In this document: piece after piece, positions 56,001-64,000 of the stretch
Layout of the letters: the number at the start of each line of letters is the position of its first letter
How positions within the stretch are numbered: position 1 is the first letter of the stretch
NCBI RefSeq assembly: GCF_032854445.1
Contig: NC_088297.1
Span: forward strand, 23,945,127-24,009,126
DNA from: Liolophura sinensis
Taxonomy: Eukaryota > Mollusca > Polyplacophora > Chitonida > Chitonidae
Reading direction: 5' to 3'
DNA: 64,000 nucleotides
Notes under the pieces: generated by a model
Told to the model about the DNA's origin: nothing
The model's input: the letters and a program-made list of their open reading frames with translations, nothing else
Database searches by the model: none
Position numbers and translations under genes: made by a program

Positions 56001-59000
56001 GGTCTATATATAGGGCTATATTAGTTCGGGACCGGTTGTAGCCGTGCACTCATGCACAAGAATGAGAACAATGGCATGGTTTATTGATTTGAGTTTAGTT
56101 TTCTCCTTACAATTGGGTAAAAGCAAGCCAATTAATTTAATAATACATTTTACAAACAAGCTGGCGTTTGGCTTTTCTCTGTTCCTTCACTATGGTCTTG
56201 TCGATCAGGCTATGAGCAGGCTTGCCCGATTTTTTTCGTTTTACGCACTTTTCAGCACTTGAGCTGAGTTTCTGGAATAGAGAAAAACATAACCCACAAG
56301 GTAAACATTCGGAACATCGTCGGAATAAAACCTCCAGAAGAGCTGCTTTGCGTACTTATGGCCGGTGGATTTTAACGTTAATATTTTACGATAGTTAAAC
56401 AGCAGACCCGACACTTTTCACGCCTGTGGTTTAATCCCTTTGCTGATACTGTCTTAGGTGGTTTTTTGTTGCACCTTGATCATATTGATCGAGGTCCATT
56501 TGAGAGAGTTTACATGTATATATGTGTGTACTAGGCATCATGGTGTAATTGGGCCAATATAGCCTCATTTGCCTCGGGCAATTTATAGGACTCAGTTCTT
56601 TACTTGAGATTGACTTTGCGTACATTTTCACCTGGTTATGAAGTTTAAACACATTTACATACAGTTTGCAGGTGCTAAAACGTCTTACAAAAATGTCACG
56701 TACGTTGTGGAAACATTTATGTTTTAGTCTGTGACCCGGAATCATTCACTAAATGTGGAGATGAGTGTCACTGTGTGGACAGGATGAGGTGTGGAGGAGG
56801 GTTATGTGAGGGAGGCTGTCAGGACGGATGGACGAACAATGACTGTCAGCAAGGTAAGTGCAGATATTCATGTTAATACTTACAGGACGGCATACTTTCA
56901 AAACACATTGATATCTTCTGACGAATCAGAATACTCCTCTAAAGCATAGGCCTGTATAGTTACACTGTACACCCACCTTTTCATACATGTACACCTGCTT
57001 TTATTTACTGATGATTTACCTGTCGCTGTTTTCGCCGACGTTCTCTAACCGGTGTTTACAATGGTCATGTGGCATTCTCTGTGAGGGAGATAGTTCCGGG
57101 TAAGTGAGGAAGTCTTGTACATGCTACCGCGGGCTTTACATCAGGAGATTTGGTCTGCAGCTGGTTTGTGACCTCTTCTAAGAAAAGAGAGTTGTATTAA
57201 TATATCAGTTTAAACACAAAAACATCTAGTTCAGAACAGTGCGATAAGAAAAAGCAAAGTTCAGATCCGAGCACAACTCATTTAGATGTCCAAGGTTTAC
57301 ATTTTGCTGGAAGTGATAACAAAATTTTTATGGCCATAGAAGAAATGATTGCATATTAATCACCCACTAAAAATGCATTATCGATGAAAATGATATTTTC
57401 TGGTTGAAATAAAAACGTGGCCGCTGATATATATGCTGAACCGCTTTAAAAACGCACCAACGTGAATCTGTGAAAAATATGGTCATAGTCTGAGAATAAC
57501 AACGAAAATATCCATGGTTGGGAGTAAGAAGATCCAAAGATGATGTCAGGTCTGATAGCCTTTGTATGGGTCGTCACCAAAACGCAACAAGGTACTGGAC
57601 AAAAAAAAAATATGTTTTTAGACCTGAAAATCACATTAGAGTCATTAATGTTGGGTGTAGAAATGAGGTAAGAAGGGAAGGCATTCAATGACTCTCCGCA
57701 CAATCGCTGTAGCAGCGGAATAGCACTGAAGATGCAGTGTCACGATTGACACCGGGGGAACAGGAGCACGCCATTGATTTGACTGAGGTTGGCCTGACTG
57801 CAAGGGCCATAGGAGCAAGCTTTGGATGTCACCGCAGTACCATCACAAGACTGAACAGTCAATGGTTATTTCGACGCTGGTATGGCCTTCTCTTTCCTGC
57901 CGAATTTCACCTCACAGAACACCTAAGGACATATACGCGATGAGGAACGTTATCTTGATGATTGTGTTGTGCAGACTAATCGATGGGGTGGCAGAAGTGT
58001 GATGTTTTGCGGCGGTATCACTTTTCATCACAGAAAACAGCTCTATGAATGCACTGGTCGTGATAATGCAGTTTGCTGCAGTGACGCCATTTTAAGGCTT
58101 TTCCAACAGGACAAAGCCAGGGCACGTGCTTCTATGGGCTTGCTGGCAGAGAATAATGTACCTGTTATGCCATGGCCTACCTTATTTCCCGATCGCCCAT
58201 CGAGCACCTTGCGGGATTACCTGGGACGGCACATTGCCTGTCGATCCCAAATCAACAACGTTAGAGGTCTTGCGCTTGTCTTACAACGTGCGTGGCGTCG
58301 GATACGACAAGCTGTTACAACATACACGGTACTGATTTTGTATTTGTCTTGTGTGTTCCATTTCCCTTACATTAAAATGGTGTGCTTTCCGGTGACACTT
58401 GTCATTACTAACGCATGACTGACTCTTCTGAGTGTGAATATAATGAACACTCAATACCAAATTAGAATCGGTTTAGTGCCATTTCCTCTTTACCCCTGAT
58501 GCGTTTTAAATGCGTTTTAGTAAAGACACATGTATATGAATATTGGTTATAGATTCAATTAGAGGACAGAGCCATTATCTTCACCACTCAGATTTTTCTA
58601 ATATAGAAAACATTTGTCTTTATACTCTATAATAATTAAGATATAGTGTTATTCTAGTGATATTCCAGTGTTACCAGAATCTCTTTGCTTGTACAGTCCT
58701 ACGAGGGATATAAACTCGCATCCGAATGAACACTCATGCGTGCGCGGACTCGCTGCCCGTAGCCAGTAAAGTCGTGTGTTCGAATGCAGCTCTCGCCATT
58801 TCTAATACCATTTTAAGTCAATAGTTCTTGTCAGGTTGACTGTGCCTGGCGAACGTCAATGGTTTACACCTTACACTCCGTTTTGCCCCACCCATTAACC
58901 TGCACGTTTATTCCTGGTGAGGGATCTATAGTCACCGAAGTACAGACTACAATACTGACTAATAAAAAATAAAAACACATAAAACTGACTAAATCTGACT

Positions 59001-62000
59001 AATATTATTTGCATTACATGCATTATATTTTCATTGGTGTCTACTAAAAAATAGGATTAAAAAACAGACATGAATCATCAAACAATAGGCCTAGTATAGT
59101 TTTAATAACGTACAGATGCGACATATCACTTTACGCCTTACACACCGTTTTGCCCCACCCATAAACCTGCACGTTTATTCCTGGTGAGGGGTCTAAAGTC
59201 GCCGAATACAGGCTACAATACCCTGAATGAAATATTCGGAATTGTATTTAGCTTATTTTTAAGCCAGGGGATTTAAGATAATTGGAGACATACCTTGGTT
59301 ATATTCAGGCTTGTATGACGTATTTGTCAGACATGGGCAATCAATGATACCCTGTATTTTCGTCTAAATTGTGTGTCAGGAGGTATGCCACATAAATGGT
59401 GATTTATCAGATAATTGATGACTTCCCTTGGTGGTGGATATCCAGAAAAAAATCCTTCCAGAAAACAAGAAACTGCGTGTTGTAGCATCGTTTCCTATAT
59501 ATGACCCATTACCATTTATACTGTGTGTATAGTATAACTTTATAGTATGTTTACCTGTGACCCATTACCGCATTTACAGTTTCGTCTCTTTATGTTTCAG
59601 TGTGTGATGTGACGAGTCCTACCAAATGTGGAGAGGATTGTCATTGTAATAATACCATGTCTTGTGGCTTTGATATCTGTTTGGGGAGTGGCTGTGCTCC
59701 TGGGTGGGAAGGGAGAACCTGTCAAACACGTACAGGTAACAGTATTTACTCTGTCATATCGCCAGTTAGCACCACCAACTGTGGAAAAGAATATCACTGT
59801 AATAAGTCTGTAATGTTAATCGGCCAGACCTCCAAGAGCAGACAGGTGTACATGTAGTCTTACTCAACAAGAGTTCTAAAGCCAGAAAGAAGCATATTTT
59901 TTCTCGGCCAGGCTTGGAACTGCAGATAGGCGTAGTCTTTTTTAGTCGGAGTTGTGAGGATAGAGATAGGCATAGTCTTTTTGAGTTGTTATAGCAGAGA
60001 GAGGCGTCCTTAATGGTAGTTTCCAACATTATTAAAATGATCTTTAAAACCCACATTAAAACTTTGCTACTAAACTGCACTTCATTCCGTCAAAGAAGCT
60101 AAGAAATAAAATAAATGTTTTTAATTAAATTTTTAAAAATTTCTTTATACTTCTTAACTTTGCTATGGAAAGTCATAAAGACTGTAATGTTAAAAGGCTG
60201 TACATCCCCAGCTATATACAGTATTTTGAATTTAGTAAAAACCCAAAAGATTTAAATTTAAAGCAATATTTAAATATGTAAGCATTAAAAGAAGGAATAG
60301 GGACCATATTGGAGCATTTTAATTCAGTAAAAATATGTAAATGGTGAGGAAAGAAACAGTTTTAAATGATCCGTTCACTGATGCTGACCTCTTTTTAAAC
60401 CTTTCTTTGCCTTGAAGGGCTAAGTTTTGGAAACTAGAAGAAAAATATGTTCGCGACTAACATGTGTTATGTTGACACAATCCTATGACAGTCAAAGCTT
60501 TCAACATTCGTGTGTACAAAATAAATAGATCGTTTACTTCAGTGAGAAAGGTTTATTTTCAAAATCTGCCCCAGATACCTTTGTGTCAGTATACTGAATG
60601 GTATGGATCCTCACGTTGATCTTACATACGTCATGTATTTGTGAAAAATATTAATTAGATATTAATTAAGTTGATGAACACCAGCTTACGTTGTTTTGGC
60701 TCTAGTGGCAGGGTTAAATTTCCAGAGTACAGTTTTCTTTCTTTGACTCACGACCCAGTCCATTGTTATCAGTATGCTAAAAGAGTATTCCAAGCAGGCC
60801 CGGATTAAAGTCATGAGGAGACATTGTTGGTAAACCCAAAACAGGAACAGTGTCAGTATCTTGCTCTGGGCTCACATCTGGTTTTGTTCTGGTGAGTAGC
60901 GTGATTCAAATAGTGTAAAAATTAGCATTAATCCTTCTGATTTCATTGACTTTGAATGAAAGAGACATATACGTACAAAGATTTATACCCCTCCTGTTCC
61001 TGATGTGTGGTATATTGTGGGTTATAAAAGCTTCAAACTTGAATAGGTAGTGTTTTATTTTTAGCTGTTACAGGACCGTGTCTGGATGGTATGTACGGAT
61101 CCAAATGCCAGGAAACCTGCAACTGTTCCAACCGACAATCAACCATCTGTGACAAGACGACTGGGGCGTGTACAGGACAGTGTAACCCCGGCTATACTGG
61201 ACCAGATTGTCAACCTGATACAGTCACATGTCCAGTTGGTAGATACGGACAAACGTGTCAGGACATCTGTAACTGTCCGAACAGAGTGGCAGCCTCCTGT
61301 GACAAGACGACTGGGGCATGTACAGGACAGTGTAACCCCGGCTATACTGGACCAGACTGCCAACCTGATACAGTCACATGTCCAGTTGGTAGATACGGAC
61401 AAACGTGTCAGACCATTTGCAACTGTCCGAACAGAGTGGCAGCCTCCTGTGACAAGACGACTGGGGCATGTACAGGACAGTGTAACCCTGGCTATACTGG
61501 ACCAGATTGTCAACCTGATACAGTCACATGTCCAGTTGGTAGATACGGACAAAAATGTCAGGCTATCTGTAACTGTCAGAACAGACAATCAACCATCTGC
61601 GAGAAGACGACTGGGGCATGTACAGGACAGTGTAACCCTGGCTATACTGGACAGGACTGCCAACCTGTCCCGTGTCCTGTCGGGAAATACGGATCCACAT
61701 GTCAGAACACCTGTAACTGTCCGAACAGAGAATCAGCCATCTGTGACAAGACGACTGGGGCATGTACAGGACAGTGTAACCCCGGCTATACTGGGCCAGA
61801 CTGTCAACCTGATACAGTCACGTGTCCAGTTGGTAGATACGGACAAACGTGTGAGGACATCTGTAACTGTCAGAACAGACAATCATCCACCTGTGAAAAG
61901 ACGTCTGGGGCATGTACTGGACTCTGTAATCCCGGCTTTACAGGACCAGACTGTCAACTTGATACAGTTACGTGTTTAGCTGGTAGATACGGACAAACGT

Positions 62001-63461
62001 GTCAGGCTATCTGTAACTGTCAGAACAGACAATCAGTCGCCTGTGACAAGACGACTGGGGCATGTACAGGACAGTGTAGTCCCGGCTATACTGGGCCAGA
62101 CTGTCAACCTGATACAGTCACGTGTCCAGTTGGTAGATACGGACAAAAATGTCAGGCTATCTGTAACTGTCAGAACAGACAATCAACTATCTGTGACAAG
62201 ACGACTGGGGCATGTACAGGCCAGTGTAACCCCGACTATACTGGACCAGATTGTCAACCTGATACAGTCACATGTCCAGTCGGTAGATACGGACAAAAAT
62301 GTCAGGGTATCTGTAACTGTCAGAACAGACAATCAACCATCTGCGAGAGGACGACTGGGGCATGTACAGGACAGTGTAACCCCGGCTATGCTGGACCAGA
62401 TTGTCAACCTGCTACGTGTCCTGTCGGGAAATACGGATCCACATGTCAGAACACCTGTAACTGTCAGAACAGACAATTAGCCATCTGTGACAAGACGACT
62501 GGGGCGTGTACAGGACAGTGTAACCCCGGCTATACTGGACCAGACTGCCAACCTGATACAGTCACATGTCCAGTTGGTAGATACGGACAAACGTGTCAGA
62601 ACATTTGTAACTGTCCGAACAGAGTGGCAGCCTCCTGTGACAAGACGTCTGGGGCGTGTACAGGACAGTGTAGTCCTGGCTATACTGGACCAGACTGTCA
62701 ACCTGATACAGTCACGTGTCCAGTCGGTAGATACGGACAAACGTGTCAGAACATTTGTAACTGTCCGAACAGAGTGGCAGCCTCCTGTGACAAGACGTCT
62801 GGGGCATGTACAGGACAGTGTAATACCGGCTATACTGGACCAGACTGTCAACCTGATACAGTCACATGTCCAGTTGGTAGATACGGACAAACGTGTCAGA
62901 ACATTTGTAACTGTCCGAACAGAGTGGCAGCCTCCTGTGACAAGACGTCTGGGGCATGTACAGGACAGTGTAACCCCGACTATACTGGACCAGACTGTCA
63001 ACCTGATACAGTCACATGTCCAGTTGGTAGATACGGACAGACGTGTCAGAACACCCGTAACTGTCAGAACAGACAATCGTCCGCCTGTGACAAGACGTTT
63101 GGGGCATGTACAGGACAGTGTAGTCCCGGCTATACTGGACCAGACTGTCAACCTGATACAGTCACGTGTCCAGTTGGTAGATATGGACAAAAATGTCAGG
63201 CTATCTGTAACTGTCAGAACAGACAATCAACCATCTGTGACAAGACGACTGGGGCATGTACAGGACAGTGTAACCCCGGCTATACTGGACCAGACTGTCA
63301 ACCTGATACAGTCACATGTCCAGCCGGTAGATACGGACAAACGTGTCAGACCATTTGTAACTGTCCGAACAGACAATCATCCGCCTGTGACAAGACATCT
63401 GGGGCATGTACAGGACGCTGTAGCCCCGTCTTTACAGGACCAGACTGTCAGCCAATAAAAG
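46954..63461 (+). CDS. Large EGF-repeat secreted or membrane protein, 5' part (gene span)
   Basis: Proposed coding exons are 46954-47023, 47228-47305 (weak), 56728-56853, 59601-59735 and 61074-63461; all internal junctions are phase 1, typical of shuffled EGF-type modules. The order is signal peptide, short Gly-rich segment, two Cys-rich modules of about 41-45 residues, then 16 EGF-like units. The exon at 61074-63461 ends with a donor (AAAG|GTAAAT), so the gene continues beyond the window and its transmembrane or catalytic part is unseen. The unit CPVGRYGQTCQ..CNC..C.....GACTGQCNPGYTGPDC resembles MEGF/PEAR1/scavenger-receptor-F proteins and the ectodomains of some molluscan receptor phosphatases. 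About 932 residues are visible. Introns hold many transposons. Confidence 0.7.
47228..47305 (+). CDS. EGF-repeat gene exon 2 candidate: Gly-rich segment
   Basis: A 78-bp exon candidate in phase 1-1 after GGTACAG, ending GAGG|GTACAG. It encodes GRGADVAQRGTGGADC and APHGGDRGNEG. The acceptor lacks a strong pyrimidine tract. It is supported by matching phase only. Confidence 0.35.
47306..47923 (+). other. Intron, left part
   Basis: No exon or repeat recognised. An ATTTATTTAT patch lies near 47850. Confidence 0.4.
48074..49609 (-). mobile_element. Tc1-type transposon, apparently complete
   Basis: The ends are inverted repeats of about 30 bp: left AAACTCTGTCAAAAAAGAAA then CGCCACCCCC, right complement AAACTCTGTCAAAAAAGAAA then CGCAACCCCT. 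TA is present outside the right end; the left flank reads TT, so one TA appears mutated. Length is 1536 bp. The enclosed transposase frame is intact. Confidence 0.92.
48269..49279 (-). CDS. Tc1-type DD34E transposase, intact, 336 aa
   Basis: Cut-and-paste transposase of the IS630/Tc1/mariner superfamily. The start is MPRLSAADRN at 49279; an in-frame ATG at 49351 would add 24 atypical residues. The N-terminal helix-turn-helix is RLQAGESFGTIARHLNVHKT then TISRLW, followed by an RPRSRRPR basic patch. The catalytic core has FSDESHF (Asp 149), FQQDNARPHTA (Asp 237) and DLNPIEHLWD (Glu 272), with 34 residues between the last two, a DD34E signature. GGSSVMVWGAISY is the usual beta-strand motif. No stop or frameshift is present and the stop is at 48269-48271. 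Length is normal for the family. It lies opposite to the host gene's direction within its intron. Confidence 0.95.
   Translation of the reverse strand: MPRLSAADRNIAIGRLQAGESFGTIARHLNVHKTTISRLWSRYNNFNSTNDRPRSRRPRITTPLQDRYIRVLHLRNRHALPTLTATQIPGLRRVSAQTIRNRLKEAGLRACRPVVGPVLRPLHRRLRLRWCNNVRIWTLQNWRRIWFSDESHFLLTRHDGRQRVYRRRHERFAPICVRQVDRFGGSSVMVWGAISYNQKSDLVIVPGNLTAQRYINHVLQPHLLPIIDRQTQLFQQDNARPHTARATMNFLQDSNVNVLPWPSKLPDLNPIEHLWDTLARHVRQRKPPPQTLQQLAVALQEEWRAIPQERIRRNLIRSCPRRCRAVIAARGGHTRY
49803..50289. other. Intron, no feature seen
   Basis: AT-rich sequence without recognised motifs. Confidence 0.45.
50290..52130 (-). pseudogene. Penelope-like retroelement with GIY-YIG endonuclease, dead
   Basis: Read on the minus strand from 52130 downwards with several frameshifts. 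It gives VVILPAVKGNATVILNKKDH, LYCLPKINKKN, SFIGSAP and KYLPSILRSLTGSSS, then SFDVKFLFTKV (palm motif A), QDGTPRGAPLSLAVANIFME then HFE (motif B), then RCVGDTFVTW, FLQYLNSKHLSIQFTME, and finally VSVPCEYIGETGRP (GIY-YIG endonuclease core, 50373-50414). The catalytic YVDD motif reads CVGD, losing one Asp. Order and motifs are those of Penelope-like elements that carry an endonuclease. It cannot be active because of the frameshifts and the changed palm. It lies in the intron of the EGF-repeat gene. Confidence 0.85.
52213..52478 (-). mobile_element. Full-length SINE (main family)
   Basis: Tail, central block and tRNA-like head (complement begins CCTAGAGGCCTCCGCTCAGT) on the minus strand. Direct repeats GAAATTAAA flank it (52204-52212 and 52479-52487). 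Confidence 0.92.
52657..52805 (+). repeat. Dispersed repeat, copy 2 (partner 20753-20913)
   Basis: Same ordered blocks as the partner (AATTAGCAAAAAT, AATATGGACGT, GTAGTGAGT, TGATTTTACAGA, AATAGGCGAC). No terminal structure. Confidence 0.7.
52860..53230. repeat. 48-bp minisatellite, about 7.6 copies
   Basis: Units GACGTACAGCATAGAGAGTA then AAACCAGAGCAGCGACGACA at 48-bp spacing. The 133-codon minus-strand frame through it follows from a unit length divisible by three. Confidence 0.9.
53231..53939. other. Intron, no feature seen
   Basis: AT-rich; an ATTTATTTATTG patch near 53460. Confidence 0.45.
53940..54025 (+). mobile_element. SINE fragment (main family)
   Basis: Only the middle remains: CTCTCCGGCTGTAGATGAGA, CAACCTGCGGATGGTCGAGG and CCCCCGGGCTCTG, plus orientation. 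Confidence 0.75.
54026..55058. other. Intron, no feature seen
   Basis: No exon with suitable phase-1 splice sites was recognised. Confidence 0.4.
55059..55385. repeat. 48-bp minisatellite, about 7 copies
   Basis: Units TGTAGAATACATTGTATGCT then GTCCCTGTAGCCAGTTTG at 48-bp spacing. The period equals that of 52860-53230, but the sequences are unrelated. Confidence 0.9.
55386..55719. other. Intron, no feature seen
   Basis: Nothing recognised. Confidence 0.4.
55720..55975 (-). mobile_element. Old full-length SINE (main family)
   Basis: Whole element on the minus strand, with about 20 per cent divergence by eye from the copy at 17209 (GCGACGGCACACGGCATTAT). No clear target duplication, consistent with age. 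Confidence 0.85.
55976..56727. other. Intron, ending in the exon-3 acceptor
   Basis: Acceptor TTTATGTTTTAG at 56716-56727. Nothing else recognised. Confidence 0.45.
56728..56853 (+). CDS. EGF-repeat gene exon 3: Cys-rich module
   Basis: 126 bp, phase 1-1, between TTTTAG and AAG|GTAAGT. Encodes CDPESFTKCGDECHCVDRMR, CGGGLCEGGC and DGWTNNDCQ, with eight Cys in a laminin/EGF-like spacing. Closely parallel to the next exon (KCGEDCHC). Confidence 0.8.
56854..57736. other. Intron, no feature seen
   Basis: No further exon recognised. Confidence 0.4.
57737..58340 (+). pseudogene. Dead Tc1-like transposase, internally deleted
   Basis: MSRLTPGEQEHAIDL and LTARAIGASFGCHRSTITRL form a helix-turn-helix start. 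The frame then jumps to YGLLFPAEFHL and, after a stop, to NRWGGRSVMFCGGITFHHRK, LFQQDKARARA and WPTLFPDRPSSTLRDYLGRH. This is the Tc1 layout (QQDNARPH and DLNPIEHLWD degraded). The middle of the catalytic domain is deleted and the final Glu is lost. It is a different lineage from the 48269-49279 transposase. Confidence 0.8.
58861..59222 (+). repeat. Direct repeat pair of about 92 bp, 270 bp apart
   Basis: 58861-58952 and 59131-59222 share CCGTTTTGCCCCACCCATWA, CCTGCACGTTTATTCCTGGT and GAGGGRTCTAWAGTC. About 90 per cent identical by eye. No other copy seen in the window. Confidence 0.8.
59601..59735 (+). CDS. EGF-repeat gene exon 4: Cys-rich module
   Basis: 135 bp, phase 1-1, between TATGTTTCAG and ACAG|GTAACA. 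Encodes CDVTSPTKCGEDCHCNNTMS, CGFDICLGSGC and APGWEGRTCQTRT. It is a paralogue of exon 3, so the pair arose by exon duplication. Confidence 0.82.
59736..61073 (+). other. Intron, no exon seen
   Basis: A mild GATAGGCATAGTCTTTT repeat near 59920-59990. It ends in acceptor TTTTAGCTGTTACAG. Confidence 0.45.
61074..63461 (+). CDS. EGF-repeat gene exon 5: sixteen 50-residue EGF-like units
   Basis: One 2388-bp exon, phase 1-1. It starts GPCLDGMYGSKCQETCNC and repeats a unit CPVGRYGQTCQ.ICNC...C...GACTGQCNPGYTGPDC sixteen times, linked by QPDTVT. Three unit types alternate: PNRVAASC (2, 3, 11-13), QNRQSTIC-like (4, 8, 9, 15) and KYGSTCQNTC (5, 10). The units are nearly identical in DNA, implying recent unequal exchange. 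Each has eight Cys as in laminin-type EGF modules. Unit 14 has NTRNC in place of NTCNC, losing one Cys and presumably one disulphide. The donor is AAAG|GTAAAT at 63462. Confidence 0.9.
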
Positions 63462-64000
63462 GTAAATATGAGATGGTCTATTTTGTTGGCACCTTACTCT
63501 TCGTAACCATTGAAGCCAAGTTTTCTGCGAGAGGAAAATTTTCTCTCAAGGGGTGGGGTGGGGGAGGGGGGTGGGGGATGGGGTGGGGGAGGGGCTCCGT
63601 TGCGTTAGGGCTTGCAGGCCAGCGCGGCGCAATGACCCAGGAGCCTCTCACCAGTGCGGTTGCTATGACTGAAGTCCAGCTCATGCTGGTTTCCTCGCCA
63701 GCCGTACGTGGGAAAATCTTCAGCAACCTGTGGATAGTTGTGGGTTTCTCCTTGGCTCTGAGCAGTTTCCTCCCACCATAATGCTGACTGCCGTCATATG
63801 AGTGAAATATGTGAGGACGGTGTAAAACACCAATAAATTTAACAAGTAAATGTTCACTCAAGCCGTGTTTCCGATGTATCAAATATGAAACATTTACGCT
63901 GTTTTACGGTTTTTCTAACAGTCGATCAAATATAATATTTGTTAAATTTTATGTATTTGTGTGTGGGTGCATGTGTGTGTCCATAATGCTTTTCTTATTA
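63462..64000 (+). other. Intron after the EGF array, to the window edge
   Basis: Contains a G-rich tract (63552-63593), a SINE (63588-63840) and a short TG-rich patch near 63960. No further exon. Confidence 0.5.
63588..63840 (+). mobile_element. SINE (main family), plus orientation
   Basis: Head-derived GGCTCCGTTGCGTTAGGGC, CAATGACCCAGGAGCCTCTC, the central block (ACCATAATGCTGACTGCCGT) and tail CACCAATAAATTT. The tRNA-like head is altered and the target duplication is not visible. Confidence 0.85.

Noticed and set aside
61086-63458. Alternative plus-frame (297 and 323 codons) and antisense (249 codons) open frames over the EGF array
   Set aside because: They are shadows of a 150-bp repeat with biased codons. 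Only the EGF frame has correct splice phases and the conserved Cys pattern.
63461-63781. Continuation of the EGF frame to a stop at 63781
   Set aside because: After the donor at 63462 the frame reads intron, a G-rich tract and SINE sequence with no EGF-like Cys pattern; splicing is more likely.

Overview
The window is eukaryotic, intron-bearing, AT-rich and dense in repeats. It most likely comes from a lophotrochozoan animal, probably a mollusc. Supporting features are at least ten copies of a tRNA-headed SINE with the central block 'ACGGCGGCCAGCATTATGG...GGAAACCGGG' typical of molluscan DNA, Penelope-like and Tc1 elements, and expanded EGF-like receptor genes. No species is claimed. Genes are split into small exons, mostly joined by phase-1 introns. 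There is one 200-N assembly gap at 32146-32345.

Layout. 1-1570: no convincing gene. 1573-3988: 34-bp satellite (about 71 copies). 4000-6300: mostly unannotated, with a CT microsatellite, a 58-bp minisatellite and one orphan minus-strand exon (5391-5494). 6302-15432: 53/54-bp satellite (about 170 copies) containing a near-identical tandem duplication of about 3.4-3.8 kb. 15765-22023: a broken minus-strand gene (possible 5' exon, signal-peptide exon, beta-propeller-like exon, then a minisatellite). Its presumed intron is filled by a 3.7-kb transposon with terminal inverted repeats of about 765 bp and a decayed HEEADT-type nuclease-like gene. 22656-26797: an apparently intact 4.14-kb DNA transposon with 27-bp TIRs, a 4-bp AAAT target duplication and a four-exon, 767-residue gene of the DUF7869 type. 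28900-32145: a Penelope-like fragment, minisatellites, a MITE and SINEs. 32779-34890: last two exons of a single-pass membrane protein with a tyrosine-motif tail. 34975-37039: 42-bp satellite. 37215-39260: a second, plus-strand beta-propeller-like gene copy, broken by a frameshifting deletion and a SINE/ORF1 chimera. 40048-46072: SINEs, a second SINE/ORF1 chimera, a dead Tc1 copy and two MITE families. 46954-63461: the 5' part of a large secreted or membrane EGF-repeat gene (signal peptide, small Cys modules, one exon with 16 EGF-like units of 50 residues). Its introns hold an intact Tc1 nested in a MITE, a dead Penelope-like element, minisatellites and SINEs.

The most interesting item is the DUF7869-type transposon. 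Gene, TIRs, target duplication and candidate subterminal binding motifs all fit one complete autonomous element, which would make this widely annotated 'uncharacterised' protein family a transposase family. The second is the long-TIR element carrying the HEEADT-type gene, which suggests that this multicopy family also travels as a transposon.
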